Positions 43,523-52,314 of a DNA stretch of 64,000 nucleotides are shown piece by piece (position 1 is the first letter of the stretch; the number at the start of each line of letters is the position of its first letter). Source of the stretch: Candidatus Melainabacteria bacterium (GTDB lineage Bacteria; Cyanobacteriota; Vampirovibrionia; Obscuribacterales; Obscuribacteraceae); assembly GCA_016212515.1 (NCBI GenBank), contig JACRFZ010000019.1, forward strand, positions 30,764-94,763. The letters are read 5' to 3'. A program made the position numbers and the translations under genes. The notes under the pieces are model-generated. The model saw only the letters and a list, made by a program, of their open reading frames with translations, was not told where the DNA came from and did no database searches.

Positions 43523-44438
43523 ATTTCATCAAGGCCACGCGCCAGTGACCGTTTCGCAGCACAAACTGCACATCGCCGGTGCTTCCAGGCACCAGGTAGC
43601 TGCCTGGCTGTCCCTTGATCAAACCACCGGGAACCAGCTTAATGCGAGCGCTGGTAGCAGATTCGGTTGAAATTACTATGAGACTGGTGGTACCAATTAC
43701 TTCAGATGAAGGAGGCAAACGATTTTCACCTTTGGCCCCTTCTCCTTTCACTATGGCCACGTTGTAAACTCTGCCTTTTTCCAGAGCAGCGAGATTGGCA
43801 GGGCCCCTGCTCACATTAGTAGAACCCATCTTTACGACCGGATTTGACTGCCCGCTCCATTCCTGAATAAACCAGGCATTGTGTTCTTCGCTACCGGGGT
43901 CGAGATCCAATTTATTCTCCTTCTGCACCTTGTGTGAAATAGCCAGATTTGTCAGCCAATTGGCAGCCACTGTGCGCGTACCGCAAAACGCACCGGCTTG
44001 CGAGGAGACGGAAACAGGAATAGTATGGCAACCAACCAGACGACCGAAACTAGTATGGACCGGTCGACTCATTGAAATACGGCAAACTTGCGGTGCAGAG
44101 CCGCACCTGACCTCGGGGGAGTACACAAGAGTACTGGCCTCTCCGTCATCTTCAAAATAATTTCCGTCAATAACACTGCGTGCCGCCATTTTTCGAGCCA
44201 TTTCTTCGGAACGCTTGATGTCGGCTTGTCCCGGCATCAAACTGCAGAGGTAGTATGCGCCGGTGAGAGCCGCATTGTCAGATGCTGCCTGCAACTGCGC
44301 ACGCACATAGAATGCATGACTGACATCAATGCCGATGCTTCCCACAATAAGTAACCCAAGGCAGGTCAAAAGCAGCAATACGGAAGCCATAGCCCCGGAT
44401 TCATTGCGGAAAACTTTTCGCCGTCTTGCTTTAAACAT
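43521..44438 (-). CDS. TadG-like pilus assembly protein
   Basis: A 305-aa protein with the TadG N-terminus: FRNESGAMASVLLLLTCLG, one hydrophobic helix (about 15-37), then ASDNAALTGAYYL. The C-terminal part (about 60-305) is an extracytoplasmic domain without a von Willebrand A motif. The ATG at 44438, after GAGGACCAGG, follows the preceding gene by 19 bp; a longer frame would overlap that gene. It is the third gene of the locus. Confidence 0.78.
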   Translation of the reverse strand: MFKARRRKVFRNESGAMASVLLLLTCLGLLIVGSIGIDVSHAFYVRAQLQAASDNAALTGAYYLCSLMPGQADIKRSEEMARKMAARSVIDGNYFEDDGEASTLVYSPEVRCGSAPQVCRISMSRPVHTSFGRLVGCHTIPVSVSSQAGAFCGTRTVAANWLTNLAISHKVQKENKLDLDPGSEEHNAWFIQEWSGQSNPVVKMGSTNVSRGPANLAALEKGRVYNVAIVKGEGAKGENRLPPSSEVIGTTSLIVISTESATSARIKLVPGGLIKGQPGSYLVPGSTGDVQFVLRNGHWRVALMK

Positions 44439-44457
44439 CCTGGTCCTCGAAGAAAAT

Positions 44458-44895
44458 TCAATCCAACTTCTCTGTTGACTGCGCACTGATCAAGAAATAG
44501 CGCCCCAAACCAAGGATGTCCGGCTCTGGGAAATGCCTGCAGCCGTATGCATCAGGGGCATAATTAACCTTCATGGTCACCGTCGGTGGTATCTTCTCCG
44601 GAGAAAACTCAACCAGCTCGAACTGTTTGTAACTGTTCACTACTCCGGGATACTCGATAGAGAGCACTACGTCCGCCCAGTTGTTGGCCAGGGCATTGGG
44701 GTTATGTGTATAAGAAACCGCAAATTTCCTGGCAGCCTGTGCACTGGCTTGTTTGAGCGTGCAATAAATCATGTAGGCCTGCACGCACTGAAGGCATACG
44801 TAAATAGCCACAATAATCACAGGAATAATGAACATGAAGGATGCGGCCAGCTCTGTGGAATACTGCCCGCCTCTACCCCTGCGCAAAATCTTCAT
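44458..44895 (-). CDS. TadE-like pseudopilin
   Basis: A 145-aa protein with basic head, GGQYSTELAASFMFIIPVII (Glu at the helix start, as in TadE), a single hydrophobic helix, then ASAQAARKFAVSY. It starts at ATG 44895; an upstream frame to 44961 overlaps the gene before it. It has 16 bp to the preceding TadE-like gene. Confidence 0.75.
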   Translation of the reverse strand: MKILRRGRGGQYSTELAASFMFIIPVIIVAIYVCLQCVQAYMIYCTLKQASAQAARKFAVSYTHNPNALANNWADVVLSIEYPGVVNSYKQFELVEFSPEKIPPTVTMKVNYAPDAYGCRHFPEPDILGLGRYFLISAQSTEKLD

Positions 44896-44911
44896 TGGTG
44901 CACACCGTGGT

Positions 44912-45376
44912 CTAGAAAAGGGGGCTGGTGGAAGTGGACTTGATGGAAATCTGGCCGGCAAGCTTCAAGGGATCGGGATTGGGAAAGAGAGGCAAACATG
45001 GATCGCCGGCACCTGGTAAATAACTGCAGGTGACGGTTACAGACCGTGGCAAGGACTTGGTGGACCAGCCACCTTCCGGTATCGTAAATTGCTCGTTACA
45101 GCTGACCATATTGGGAATGCGAATACGACTGAGTATCCGCTGTTGCTTCAACTCCGACTGAACGATACTGGGATCTTTGGCAAATTCATCAGAAAGTGCA
45201 TGAGCTGCCAATTGAGATGCTTCAGTCATATTTACGCCAATCACATAGGCGTAACAGACCTCCAGAACAGCCCATATCAGGAACACAATCATAGGGAGGA
45301 AGAAGCAGCAGGAAAGCACAGCTTCAACAAGTATGCCCCCTCGCAAGCGGCGCCGTCGCAAACGCAATAAATTCAC
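44912..45376 (-). CDS. TadE-like pseudopilin
   Basis: A 154-aa protein with a strongly basic head (RLRRRRLRGG), ILVEAVLSCCFFLPMIVFLI (Glu at the helix start) and ASQLAAHALSDEF. It is the first gene of the second Tad-like locus and is followed by a second TadE-like and a TadG-like gene. The order TadE-TadE-TadG differs from the first locus (TadE-vWA-TadE). Confidence 0.75.
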   Translation of the reverse strand: MNLLRLRRRRLRGGILVEAVLSCCFFLPMIVFLIWAVLEVCYAYVIGVNMTEASQLAAHALSDEFAKDPSIVQSELKQQRILSRIRIPNMVSCNEQFTIPEGGWSTKSLPRSVTVTCSYLPGAGDPCLPLFPNPDPLKLAGQISIKSTSTSPLF

Positions 45377-45505
45377 CTCGCAAGCTAGATGAACCGCCGC
45401 TGATCAAAGGGCGCCTTCAGTATCTTAGCAACGACTCTCACCCCTTGTCAAGCGCCGCAAATACTGACACAACAAGCACCTGCGGTCATTTTACCGCATC
45501 GGAAA

Positions 45506-46690
45506 TCAGTCTTGACCCTGTAACTGCCGCTCTCTCAATACCTCGATAGCTCCACACTCTTTCCCTTCCGTCTGAAACTGATCAATCAGCCCGCTTACAT
45601 GAGCACGGGTACCGGGTTTCGATTCGATTTTCAAGCTGGATACCCGGCAGGACACCACCATCGCCTCACTTTTATCCCCCAGGTTAAGCTCACATCGCCC
45701 CAGCGAAAGAGCAGGCTTGCCCTCTGCCTGACCGGCTCCCAGATGGATGCGGCTCTCACCGGCCGCCACCGCCTTCAATGTACCAATGTCTCCTTGCCTC
45801 AGGTCGATGCGAGCGACTCCATGGCTTTCCATATACATTGAGGAGCATTCAACCTTGTCCAGGGTCAGTTGTCCGCCATTCATACTCTTGATGCGGCATT
45901 CATTGAAAGCCGGCTTGAACTCGTGAACTCTCAGTCTGCCACCGCTATCAACCACCACATCCGCTTCACTATTGATTTTCCCGATGTCGAATTCACCCCG
46001 ACCTGAAATCAATAGCCGGCAATTTCCCCCACTCCAAAAATCCATCTTCGCGGGCAGATATCCCTTCCAGGTCAGGTGCAAGCAACCCTGAAAATCTTCC
46101 GGCAAAAGAATCTTGACCGTATCAACTTCAAGGTCACTGCCTTTAATGTTCATAGGCCTAAGCCGATGCCCATCCAGATACATTCCGCTCTCGTTCATGT
46201 CGAAGCCGACTGACTCAGGTCGGCTAAGTCTTCTTTCTACCGGCATCTTCTTACCACCCATGTAAATTCCCTGGCCGGTGATGTTGATGCAAAACTGTTC
46301 CGCCGGTAAGGGGGCCGGTACGGTACCCATTCCCAATAGATTATTGCCGTTACTGGTGTGGTAGAAGCCCGGATAGCAGCGGGCAATATCGGTCTGACGC
46401 ACAAGACCGTTGCTCTGGCAACGCCAGTGCCTGGGGTAATTGGCTCGCACTTCGATATCGGAACGCTTCTCGTGTACAAGCAGGAAGTCACAGTTGAGCA
46501 GATCAATGTTCAGAGACGGCGTACCAAGGGGCATTTTCGCCAGAGGAGCCATTTCTAAACCGACTAGGTCTTTAGTTGGATTTTTGCCGCGGTCAGACTG
46601 GCCGGCCACAGCCTGCGGCGCCCAAAAGCAAGGAAGGAGGGTTGCGACTCCCAGAGCTGACAACAATAGAAAATAACTGCGCCGCATCAT
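45506..46690 (-). CDS. Exported DUF2807-like adhesin-type protein
   Basis: A 394-aa protein with a signal peptide (about 1-27, AVAGQ). The C-terminal half (about 230-390) shows regular short beta strands (GELTL-type, SMYMESHGVARIDLRQGDIG), fitting the head-GIN/DUF2807 beta-helix family, putative adhesins. The N-terminal half is a separate beta-rich part. The frame is open to 46816, but ATG-ATG at 46690 begins the signal peptide. There is no good ribosome binding site. It is divergent from the thioredoxin-domain gene. Confidence 0.65.
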   Translation of the reverse strand: MMRRSYFLLLSALGVATLLPCFWAPQAVAGQSDRGKNPTKDLVGLEMAPLAKMPLGTPSLNIDLLNCDFLLVHEKRSDIEVRANYPRHWRCQSNGLVRQTDIARCYPGFYHTSNGNNLLGMGTVPAPLPAEQFCINITGQGIYMGGKKMPVERRLSRPESVGFDMNESGMYLDGHRLRPMNIKGSDLEVDTVKILLPEDFQGCLHLTWKGYLPAKMDFWSGGNCRLLISGRGEFDIGKINSEADVVVDSGGRLRVHEFKPAFNECRIKSMNGGQLTLDKVECSSMYMESHGVARIDLRQGDIGTLKAVAAGESRIHLGAGQAEGKPALSLGRCELNLGDKSEAMVVSCRVSSLKIESKPGTRAHVSGLIDQFQTEGKECGAIEVLRERQLQGQD

Positions 46691-46807
46691 AAATACTAAT
46701 GAACCAAAACCGATGCTGGAGACCCGGGCAAAAAGAACTACCGGTCCCCGCCCTATTTTAGGAATGCCGGAAGAGCGAACAGCGGCTACGCCTGCCCTGA
46801 AACAACA

Positions 46808-49438
46808 ATGAAACAATTATCACATAGAGTTGTCATACCGACCCCATTCTTTCTTACGGAACTAATTACCATGGCTCAAAATACAATGTCCCGCGTTGAT
46901 TCCGCACCGGAGCAGGAGCACAAAACAGGCTACCAGGTGCTTGAGAATGGCAAAGTCCTGGCCCCCTGCGAAGATGGGATATGCAAACCTCCCATGGACG
47001 AAAACAAGTTCATGAAAGAGGTTCTGGTCTCACCGGAAAACCAGGAGGCCTGGAAACAGTGGCGACAGTCCCACCCCAATGGCTCCACCGAACTGTTCCA
47101 TCCGGTCGAAGCCACAGGCGGCAAGATAACAGCCGGTGACAAAGCCAAGTTTCCCGGCATTAACCTTTTCGATTCGGAAAGATTCGATGTTCCTGAAGCA
47201 GTACTCAAGGCAAAAGAAACCGGCAAGGCCGGCGACAAGGTCGTAGAGCCGGGCAACGTCAAAACTCAAGAGGGTGTCAAATCATCCGCAGAGCAATACC
47301 CGTCATTAGACGAAATCAAAAGAAGCAGCCTTCTCAATTTAAGACGCAACAGCACCATTCAGTGCCACGACTCCGGACAGAACCAGAAACCGGAACTGGA
47401 TTTCAAATCTCTGGACAGCCTCTTCAAACAGAAACCAGGAAAGGATCTCAATTCTCTGGAGAGTCTCCAGCCGCCTAAACCAGGAGAAGAGCAAAGGCTC
47501 GACAAAAATTCAGCTCAATACAAAGAGATGATGGAATTCCTCAAAGGCTTAGAGAATCAAGGCAAAAAGGACAGCCCCAAAAACCAACCCACCGAAAATT
47601 CGCAGACCCAGCCTGCCGATAAGCCTGCCGACAAATCAGTCGATAAGCCCGCCGACAAGCCTGCCGACAAATCAGTCGATAAGCCCGCCGACAAATCAGT
47701 CGACAAGCCTGCCGACAAGCCCGCCGACAAATCAGTCGATAAGCCCGTCGATAATTCAGTCGACAAGCCTGCCGATAAACCCGTCGATAATTCAGTCGAT
47801 AAGCAGGCCGAGAAAAAGGTGGACCTGCCTAAACTAGAAGAGAAGCCCCTTTCTCCGTTCCAACAAGCCATCAAAGATTCAGGTGCTTACACCCTGGATA
47901 GCCTGCAACCGGCCATGAATGCCGCAGCTAAAGACAAAGCCGGCGTTGCCTTCATGATCGTGGGAGAAAATACCCCCGGCTCTAAAGAACTACTGGCAAA
48001 GTTACCGGAACTGCAAAAACAGCATTCGGACTTGAAGTTTGTCGTAGTCAATAAAGACGAGATCGAAAAGAAGCTAAAGGAAAATCCAAAAGACCAGGAG
48101 GCCCAGAGCTGGAAAGGATGGATCGATCACAATCTAAAAGATTGCAGCGGCAAACCAATCGACTATACCTTCACGAGCGTTCAAACCCTGAAAGCAGACG
48201 CAGCCGGCAAACCTATGCCCGACAAAGTGACAAGCACGCACTGGGGGGCTGATATCGAAGCAGGCTTAGCCGACCAATCTCGCTACGCAGCAGCCGGCAC
48301 CGCCCGTAATGCCGATAAGTTCAAGCTGGCCCTGAGCGCCGACGATACAGCCAATGCCGTAAAAGCTCTCGATGCTCTGAAACCGCAAGGGGAAGCCACA
48401 GCTAACAACCCGGCGGAAAACAAGCTCCGCCAGGAGCAATTTCTAAAATCCATCAAACAAGCCGACAGTATGGATCCAGAACTGCTGGCAAAGCGGAAAG
48501 AGGAAGTGCAGGCGCAACTGGAAGAAGCCAAAAGAGAACAAAAGAAATTAGACTACGAAAGCTCTCCCAGCGATAAACCGGCTGATACATCAAAGCTGGA
48601 CAAGCTAAATCTGCAGTTGCAGCAGGTTGAAACGCTTGAGAAAGCCCCCGGTCAACTGAGAGCGGAAATGGGCTTTGAAATGCTCAACCAATCAAGTAAT
48701 GAAAAAAATCCTGTTCGACAGGAAGCGATGAAAGCTCTGGCAGGCGAACTTCTGCGGAATTCCATCAAAGCAGATCCGGAACTGGCTAACAATGAAGACT
48801 TCAATTGCCGACTCTTTGCACAGGGTATCGATGCTGCCAAATTGGCGGAACAGGCAAAGAACAGCAGCCAGGTTCTAAACGCAACGCAGCTAGCTGGAGC
48901 CCTGGAGCGCGCGGCAACTGCCGGTGTAATCAATGACAGCAATGTGAAACCAGTCAGCCACGACCAACCCAAGCCCGTCAAAAACGAAACCGACCTGAAC
49001 AAGCCGGTTCCACACGAAATCGAAAAGGTCGGTCCGGAGAAGAAACTGGAAGCCCCGGCCAAAACAGTTTACGACGGTGCCGGCTACAAAGATGCTCTGG
49101 CCGAAGCGCAAAGAAGAGGTTTGCCGGTAATCTTCAAGGTCGGAGCGGAATGGTGCCCGCCCTGCCAGAGCTTCGAAAGAAATATGGCAGGCAACCTGGA
49201 AAACACCTATAAGGACAAAGCCATCGTAGTAAAAGTAGACTCAGATCAAAATCCCGACATTGCTCGCGCACTGGGTGCCAATAGACTACCTACTTCCGGG
49301 GTGGGTTACGTGGATGAAAGCGGCAGACTGCGCATTCAAAACTCTTTCGTTGGATTCAGCGGCAACCAGGACTGGATGCGTCGTATTCAAAGCGGCATGA
49401 CGAGCGCCCAGTCCAACATCAATCGCATGCCTCGCTGA
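46808..49438 (+). CDS. Large protein with C-terminal thioredoxin domain and repeat linker
   Basis: The 876-aa protein has no signal peptide. A polar N-terminal region (about 1-265), a Lys/Pro/Asp/Val repeat linker (about 268-332) and a middle region (about 350-460, which resembles a degenerate thioredoxin fold) are followed by long helices (about 480-720) and a C-terminal thioredoxin-like domain (about 755-870) with WCPPC (about 782) and RLPTSGVGYVD containing cis-Pro. Two cysteines are present, so it may be redox active, similar to DUF953/thiol-disulfide proteins. An ATG at 46871 is an alternative start. The function is unknown. Confidence 0.75.
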   Translation: MKQLSHRVVIPTPFFLTELITMAQNTMSRVDSAPEQEHKTGYQVLENGKVLAPCEDGICKPPMDENKFMKEVLVSPENQEAWKQWRQSHPNGSTELFHPVEATGGKITAGDKAKFPGINLFDSERFDVPEAVLKAKETGKAGDKVVEPGNVKTQEGVKSSAEQYPSLDEIKRSSLLNLRRNSTIQCHDSGQNQKPELDFKSLDSLFKQKPGKDLNSLESLQPPKPGEEQRLDKNSAQYKEMMEFLKGLENQGKKDSPKNQPTENSQTQPADKPADKSVDKPADKPADKSVDKPADKSVDKPADKPADKSVDKPVDNSVDKPADKPVDNSVDKQAEKKVDLPKLEEKPLSPFQQAIKDSGAYTLDSLQPAMNAAAKDKAGVAFMIVGENTPGSKELLAKLPELQKQHSDLKFVVVNKDEIEKKLKENPKDQEAQSWKGWIDHNLKDCSGKPIDYTFTSVQTLKADAAGKPMPDKVTSTHWGADIEAGLADQSRYAAAGTARNADKFKLALSADDTANAVKALDALKPQGEATANNPAENKLRQEQFLKSIKQADSMDPELLAKRKEEVQAQLEEAKREQKKLDYESSPSDKPADTSKLDKLNLQLQQVETLEKAPGQLRAEMGFEMLNQSSNEKNPVRQEAMKALAGELLRNSIKADPELANNEDFNCRLFAQGIDAAKLAEQAKNSSQVLNATQLAGALERAATAGVINDSNVKPVSHDQPKPVKNETDLNKPVPHEIEKVGPEKKLEAPAKTVYDGAGYKDALAEAQRRGLPVIFKVGAEWCPPCQSFERNMAGNLENTYKDKAIVVKVDSDQNPDIARALGANRLPTSGVGYVDESGRLRIQNSFVGFSGNQDWMRRIQSGMTSAQSNINRMPR
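47611..47802 (+). repeat. 12-bp tandem repeat encoding DKPA/DKSV units
   Basis: About 16 copies of a 12-bp unit (GATAAGCCTGCC and variants) encode four-residue blocks Asp-Lys-Pro-Ala or Asp-Lys-Ser-Val, often with a 60-bp superperiod. The unit keeps the frame; slippage would change linker length. Confidence 0.9.
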
Positions 49439-49463
49439 GATTTCCGGGATTTGCGCTGATGCA

Positions 49464-49497
49464 CAGGGTATATCGGTCAAGTGACCGATATACCCTG
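49464..49497 (+). terminator. Terminator after the thioredoxin-domain gene
   Basis: CAGGGTATATCGGTCA and TGACCGATATACCCTG form a perfect 16-bp inverted repeat with a two-base centre. AAAGTTTTTCC follows. It is a strong factor-independent terminator 25 bp after the stop. The rest of the 299-bp spacer to the next gene shows nothing else. Confidence 0.9.
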
Positions 49498-49737
49498 AAA
49501 GTTTTTCCGGCACTGGCGGAAGAACTCCGCCATTCAACCGATACTGGAAATCCACAACTTCTGAGAGAATCTAAGAAAATAGGATAATCACGGCCCTGTC
49601 GAGCATTTGAATCAAAAGCACTTTCTGCCGTTATATAACAAAACATTCTTGAAAAGACTTAGAGGCACCGCCCTCGGGTACAGAAGATATGGAATCCCGA
49701 GTATTTGCTTCCGGCTATCGAATAATTTAAAGAGAGA

Positions 49738-52287
49738 ATGAACGAAAACTCGAAAGATATGCCGCTGTGCGCCCAACCCGAGCTGGTGCAGCGCCCGGAG
49801 GGACAGGCGGAGGCGGTCAACCTGGCGGAGCCCTGGCAAAATCCACGTCTGGTGGTTGAGCCATCGGAGGCAGGGGCTGACAAATCTGCAGAGCTTGACC
49901 CCGGCACCGCTCCGCCATCGAAAGACAAATCTGAAGCGGCGGACGAGCGCCAACCGTTGCCAAACGAAGCCGCCCCCGGCTTGGTTCAAAATCGAGCCAG
50001 TTTTACCAGACGCTTCATGGCCCTGGCTCTGGACACCGGCGTCATCGCATCTATGGGCTCGACCATAGCATTTGTAGGTTTCCTACTGCTGCTCCAGATA
50101 GCCAACGCGACCGGTGTGGAGGGAGCAAATTTACCCCTCGGCGAACAAATCTTTCTCAGCCTGCAAGGGGCCCTCGTCTTCTGGTTTACTCAACTGATGC
50201 CTTTCTTCAACGCCTTAACGGCCGTAATGGGAGGCGGTATGGCGCACTATTTCACCTATACGCTGGCCAATAACGCCAATCTGAATGCCCCGGGACTGCC
50301 CCAATTTTTGGCCGGCGGCATTCTCTGGATAATGCTCACCGCTAATTGCGTACTTTCGGTTTTCTATCACACCCTTCTTACGGCATCGCCCCTCAAAGGC
50401 ACCCTTGGTCAGAGACTGCTCAACATAACTGTGGTGGGAGCCGGCGGCAAAGGACTTTCAATCGGCCAGTCCTTACTGAGGACGGCCATCAAACTGGTGG
50501 CTTGCACAGTGGTGTCTCTCCCCCTGGCCTTGCTTCTTACGAGAGCACCGCTTTTCTTTGTTTTGCTTTTGGCAGGCATCACTTTTCTGGACCTATCGAA
50601 ATACTGTCGCCCGGCACGAAACCGGTTGGAGTTCCTGCTTAGAAAAGCCTGTCACAACTTCAGCGTCCTGGAAGGAGGCAAAGAATCCTTCAATACCCTT
50701 ACCCTCTCAGAAGACGAGAACTTGCCGGCCCCTGAGAAAAAGCGACTGCAAACCCACCGGGATCATATTCTGATTCGCTATAAACCCTATGCCGCCGTGA
50801 GCCGCTGGCTGGAGCAACGCTTCAGCCAGACCAATCAATGGTTGTCGCTGGCGATTGTGATTGCCTCTTTTGCTACGTTCTGGATCGTAGCCTTTTTCTG
50901 CACCACCACTTTAAACGCACTGGGCATCACGCCAGAGGTCTTCTTCAACATTCTCAAATCACCTACAGCGGCCGTCAATGCCCTGGGCACCGGTGGTGCC
51001 GCCGGGGTGGCTTCCAATCTGGTCAACTATGTATGTGCCCTCCTCTTTCTTATGGCCTCCGCCATCCTGGGCAAGTTTCTGGTCACAGCAGCCTACAAGC
51101 CTTCCCACCTGCGTTTCGATGACGAGGGTATTCGCTTTCAGCGTTATAACAAGTTGACCAATACTTACATCGACACCGAGAGAAACCGCTGGCAAGATCT
51201 TGTGCATGTGGGCATGCAGAGAATAAGCGGCAGATCGATTCAGGGGGAACCAACCCTCTTGCTGACCTGGAATAACGGCAAGACAACTAGAGTAGAACTC
51301 TCTTCCGTTCCTACCATGGACGAAAAGGCTCTCATTCTAAAAGCCATAGACCGCTGGCGCAAAGACGTAACCATCGACGCCGAAGTCATCACCTCGCTGG
51401 AAATTCCGCCCGAGTATAGTTACACCGAAGTCTGGCTGCAAGCTCTCTGTGCGCCGCCCAAGAGAGAGCGCTTGAAGCCCCTGGCCGAAGGAGCAATACT
51501 CAAAGAAGGCAAGTACACAGTGGAAAGCAAACTGGGGGCGGGAGGACAGGGGGTCGCCTATCTGGTCAAGGACAATGTGGAAAGCAAGTCGGTGGTCCTC
51601 AAAGAGATGCTTCTGCCGGTCTTCGTAGACATGTCGGTGCGAAGACAGGCCCTTGATCGTTTCGAGAGTGAATGTCGTATTTTGAGAGCCCTCGACCACG
51701 ACCAGGTGGTCAGACTGATAGACTTCTTTGTGGAAGATCACCGCGCCTATCTGGTTCTCGAATATATTGACGGGCGCAACCTGAAAGATGAAGTAAAACT
51801 TGGTAAGACCTTCAGTCCATCAGAGGTAAAGCGGCTGGCGCTGGAGATGTGCAATATTCTCGCATACCTGCACGAGCAGACACCACCGGTAGTGCATCGC
51901 GACTTTACTCCGGACAATCTCATGCTAACTAAAGCCGGCGCACTCAAGCTCATCGACTTCAACGTAGCCAATCAGCAGGAAGAGACCGCCGCCGGTACGG
52001 TGGTGGGTAAACAGTGCTACATGCCCCTGGAGCAATTTCAAGGGAATCCCAGCCCCCAGAGCGATATCTACGCCCTCGGCGCCACACTCTACTACTTGCT
52101 CACAGGTCTGGAACCGGAGCCCCTCACCGCCTCCCATCCCAGGGAGAGCCTGGTCTCTTCCGGTCTTCCCGAACAAGCCATTGAAGCCATAGATGCTCTG
52201 GTGGCAAAGTGCACCGCCAAGAGCCTGAGCGAACGCTTCCAGAACATAGAGGACCTGAGAGAGGCCCTCAGCCGGTTACCCGATTAA
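49738..52287 (+). CDS. RDD-family membrane protein fused to a Ser/Thr kinase
   Basis: The 849-aa protein starts with a Pro/Glu-rich head (about 1-80) and an RDD-type region (about 85-290: RFMALALDTGV, GTLGQRLLNITVV) with several helices. More transmembrane helices (about 370-445) and a PH-like beta domain (about 457-541, for example WNNGKTTRVELSS) follow, then a Hanks-type kinase (about 590-849). The kinase has LGAGGQGVAYL, the lysine in VVLKE and HRDFTPDN (about 719), but DFN instead of DFG (about 740) and MPLEQ instead of APEQ. Activity is possible but not certain. A second kinase starts 27 bp downstream. Confidence 0.88.
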   Translation: MNENSKDMPLCAQPELVQRPEGQAEAVNLAEPWQNPRLVVEPSEAGADKSAELDPGTAPPSKDKSEAADERQPLPNEAAPGLVQNRASFTRRFMALALDTGVIASMGSTIAFVGFLLLLQIANATGVEGANLPLGEQIFLSLQGALVFWFTQLMPFFNALTAVMGGGMAHYFTYTLANNANLNAPGLPQFLAGGILWIMLTANCVLSVFYHTLLTASPLKGTLGQRLLNITVVGAGGKGLSIGQSLLRTAIKLVACTVVSLPLALLLTRAPLFFVLLLAGITFLDLSKYCRPARNRLEFLLRKACHNFSVLEGGKESFNTLTLSEDENLPAPEKKRLQTHRDHILIRYKPYAAVSRWLEQRFSQTNQWLSLAIVIASFATFWIVAFFCTTTLNALGITPEVFFNILKSPTAAVNALGTGGAAGVASNLVNYVCALLFLMASAILGKFLVTAAYKPSHLRFDDEGIRFQRYNKLTNTYIDTERNRWQDLVHVGMQRISGRSIQGEPTLLLTWNNGKTTRVELSSVPTMDEKALILKAIDRWRKDVTIDAEVITSLEIPPEYSYTEVWLQALCAPPKRERLKPLAEGAILKEGKYTVESKLGAGGQGVAYLVKDNVESKSVVLKEMLLPVFVDMSVRRQALDRFESECRILRALDHDQVVRLIDFFVEDHRAYLVLEYIDGRNLKDEVKLGKTFSPSEVKRLALEMCNILAYLHEQTPPVVHRDFTPDNLMLTKAGALKLIDFNVANQQEETAAGTVVGKQCYMPLEQFQGNPSPQSDIYALGATLYYLLTGLEPEPLTASHPRESLVSSGLPEQAIEAIDALVAKCTAKSLSERFQNIEDLREALSRLPD

Positions 52288-52314
52288 AAGTAGACGAAAA
52301 GTCGAGGATCAAGC

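Noticed and set aside
47557..47874. Minus-strand repeat frame LSTDLSAGLS
   Set aside because: It is a shadow of the 12-bp repeat in the thioredoxin-domain gene.
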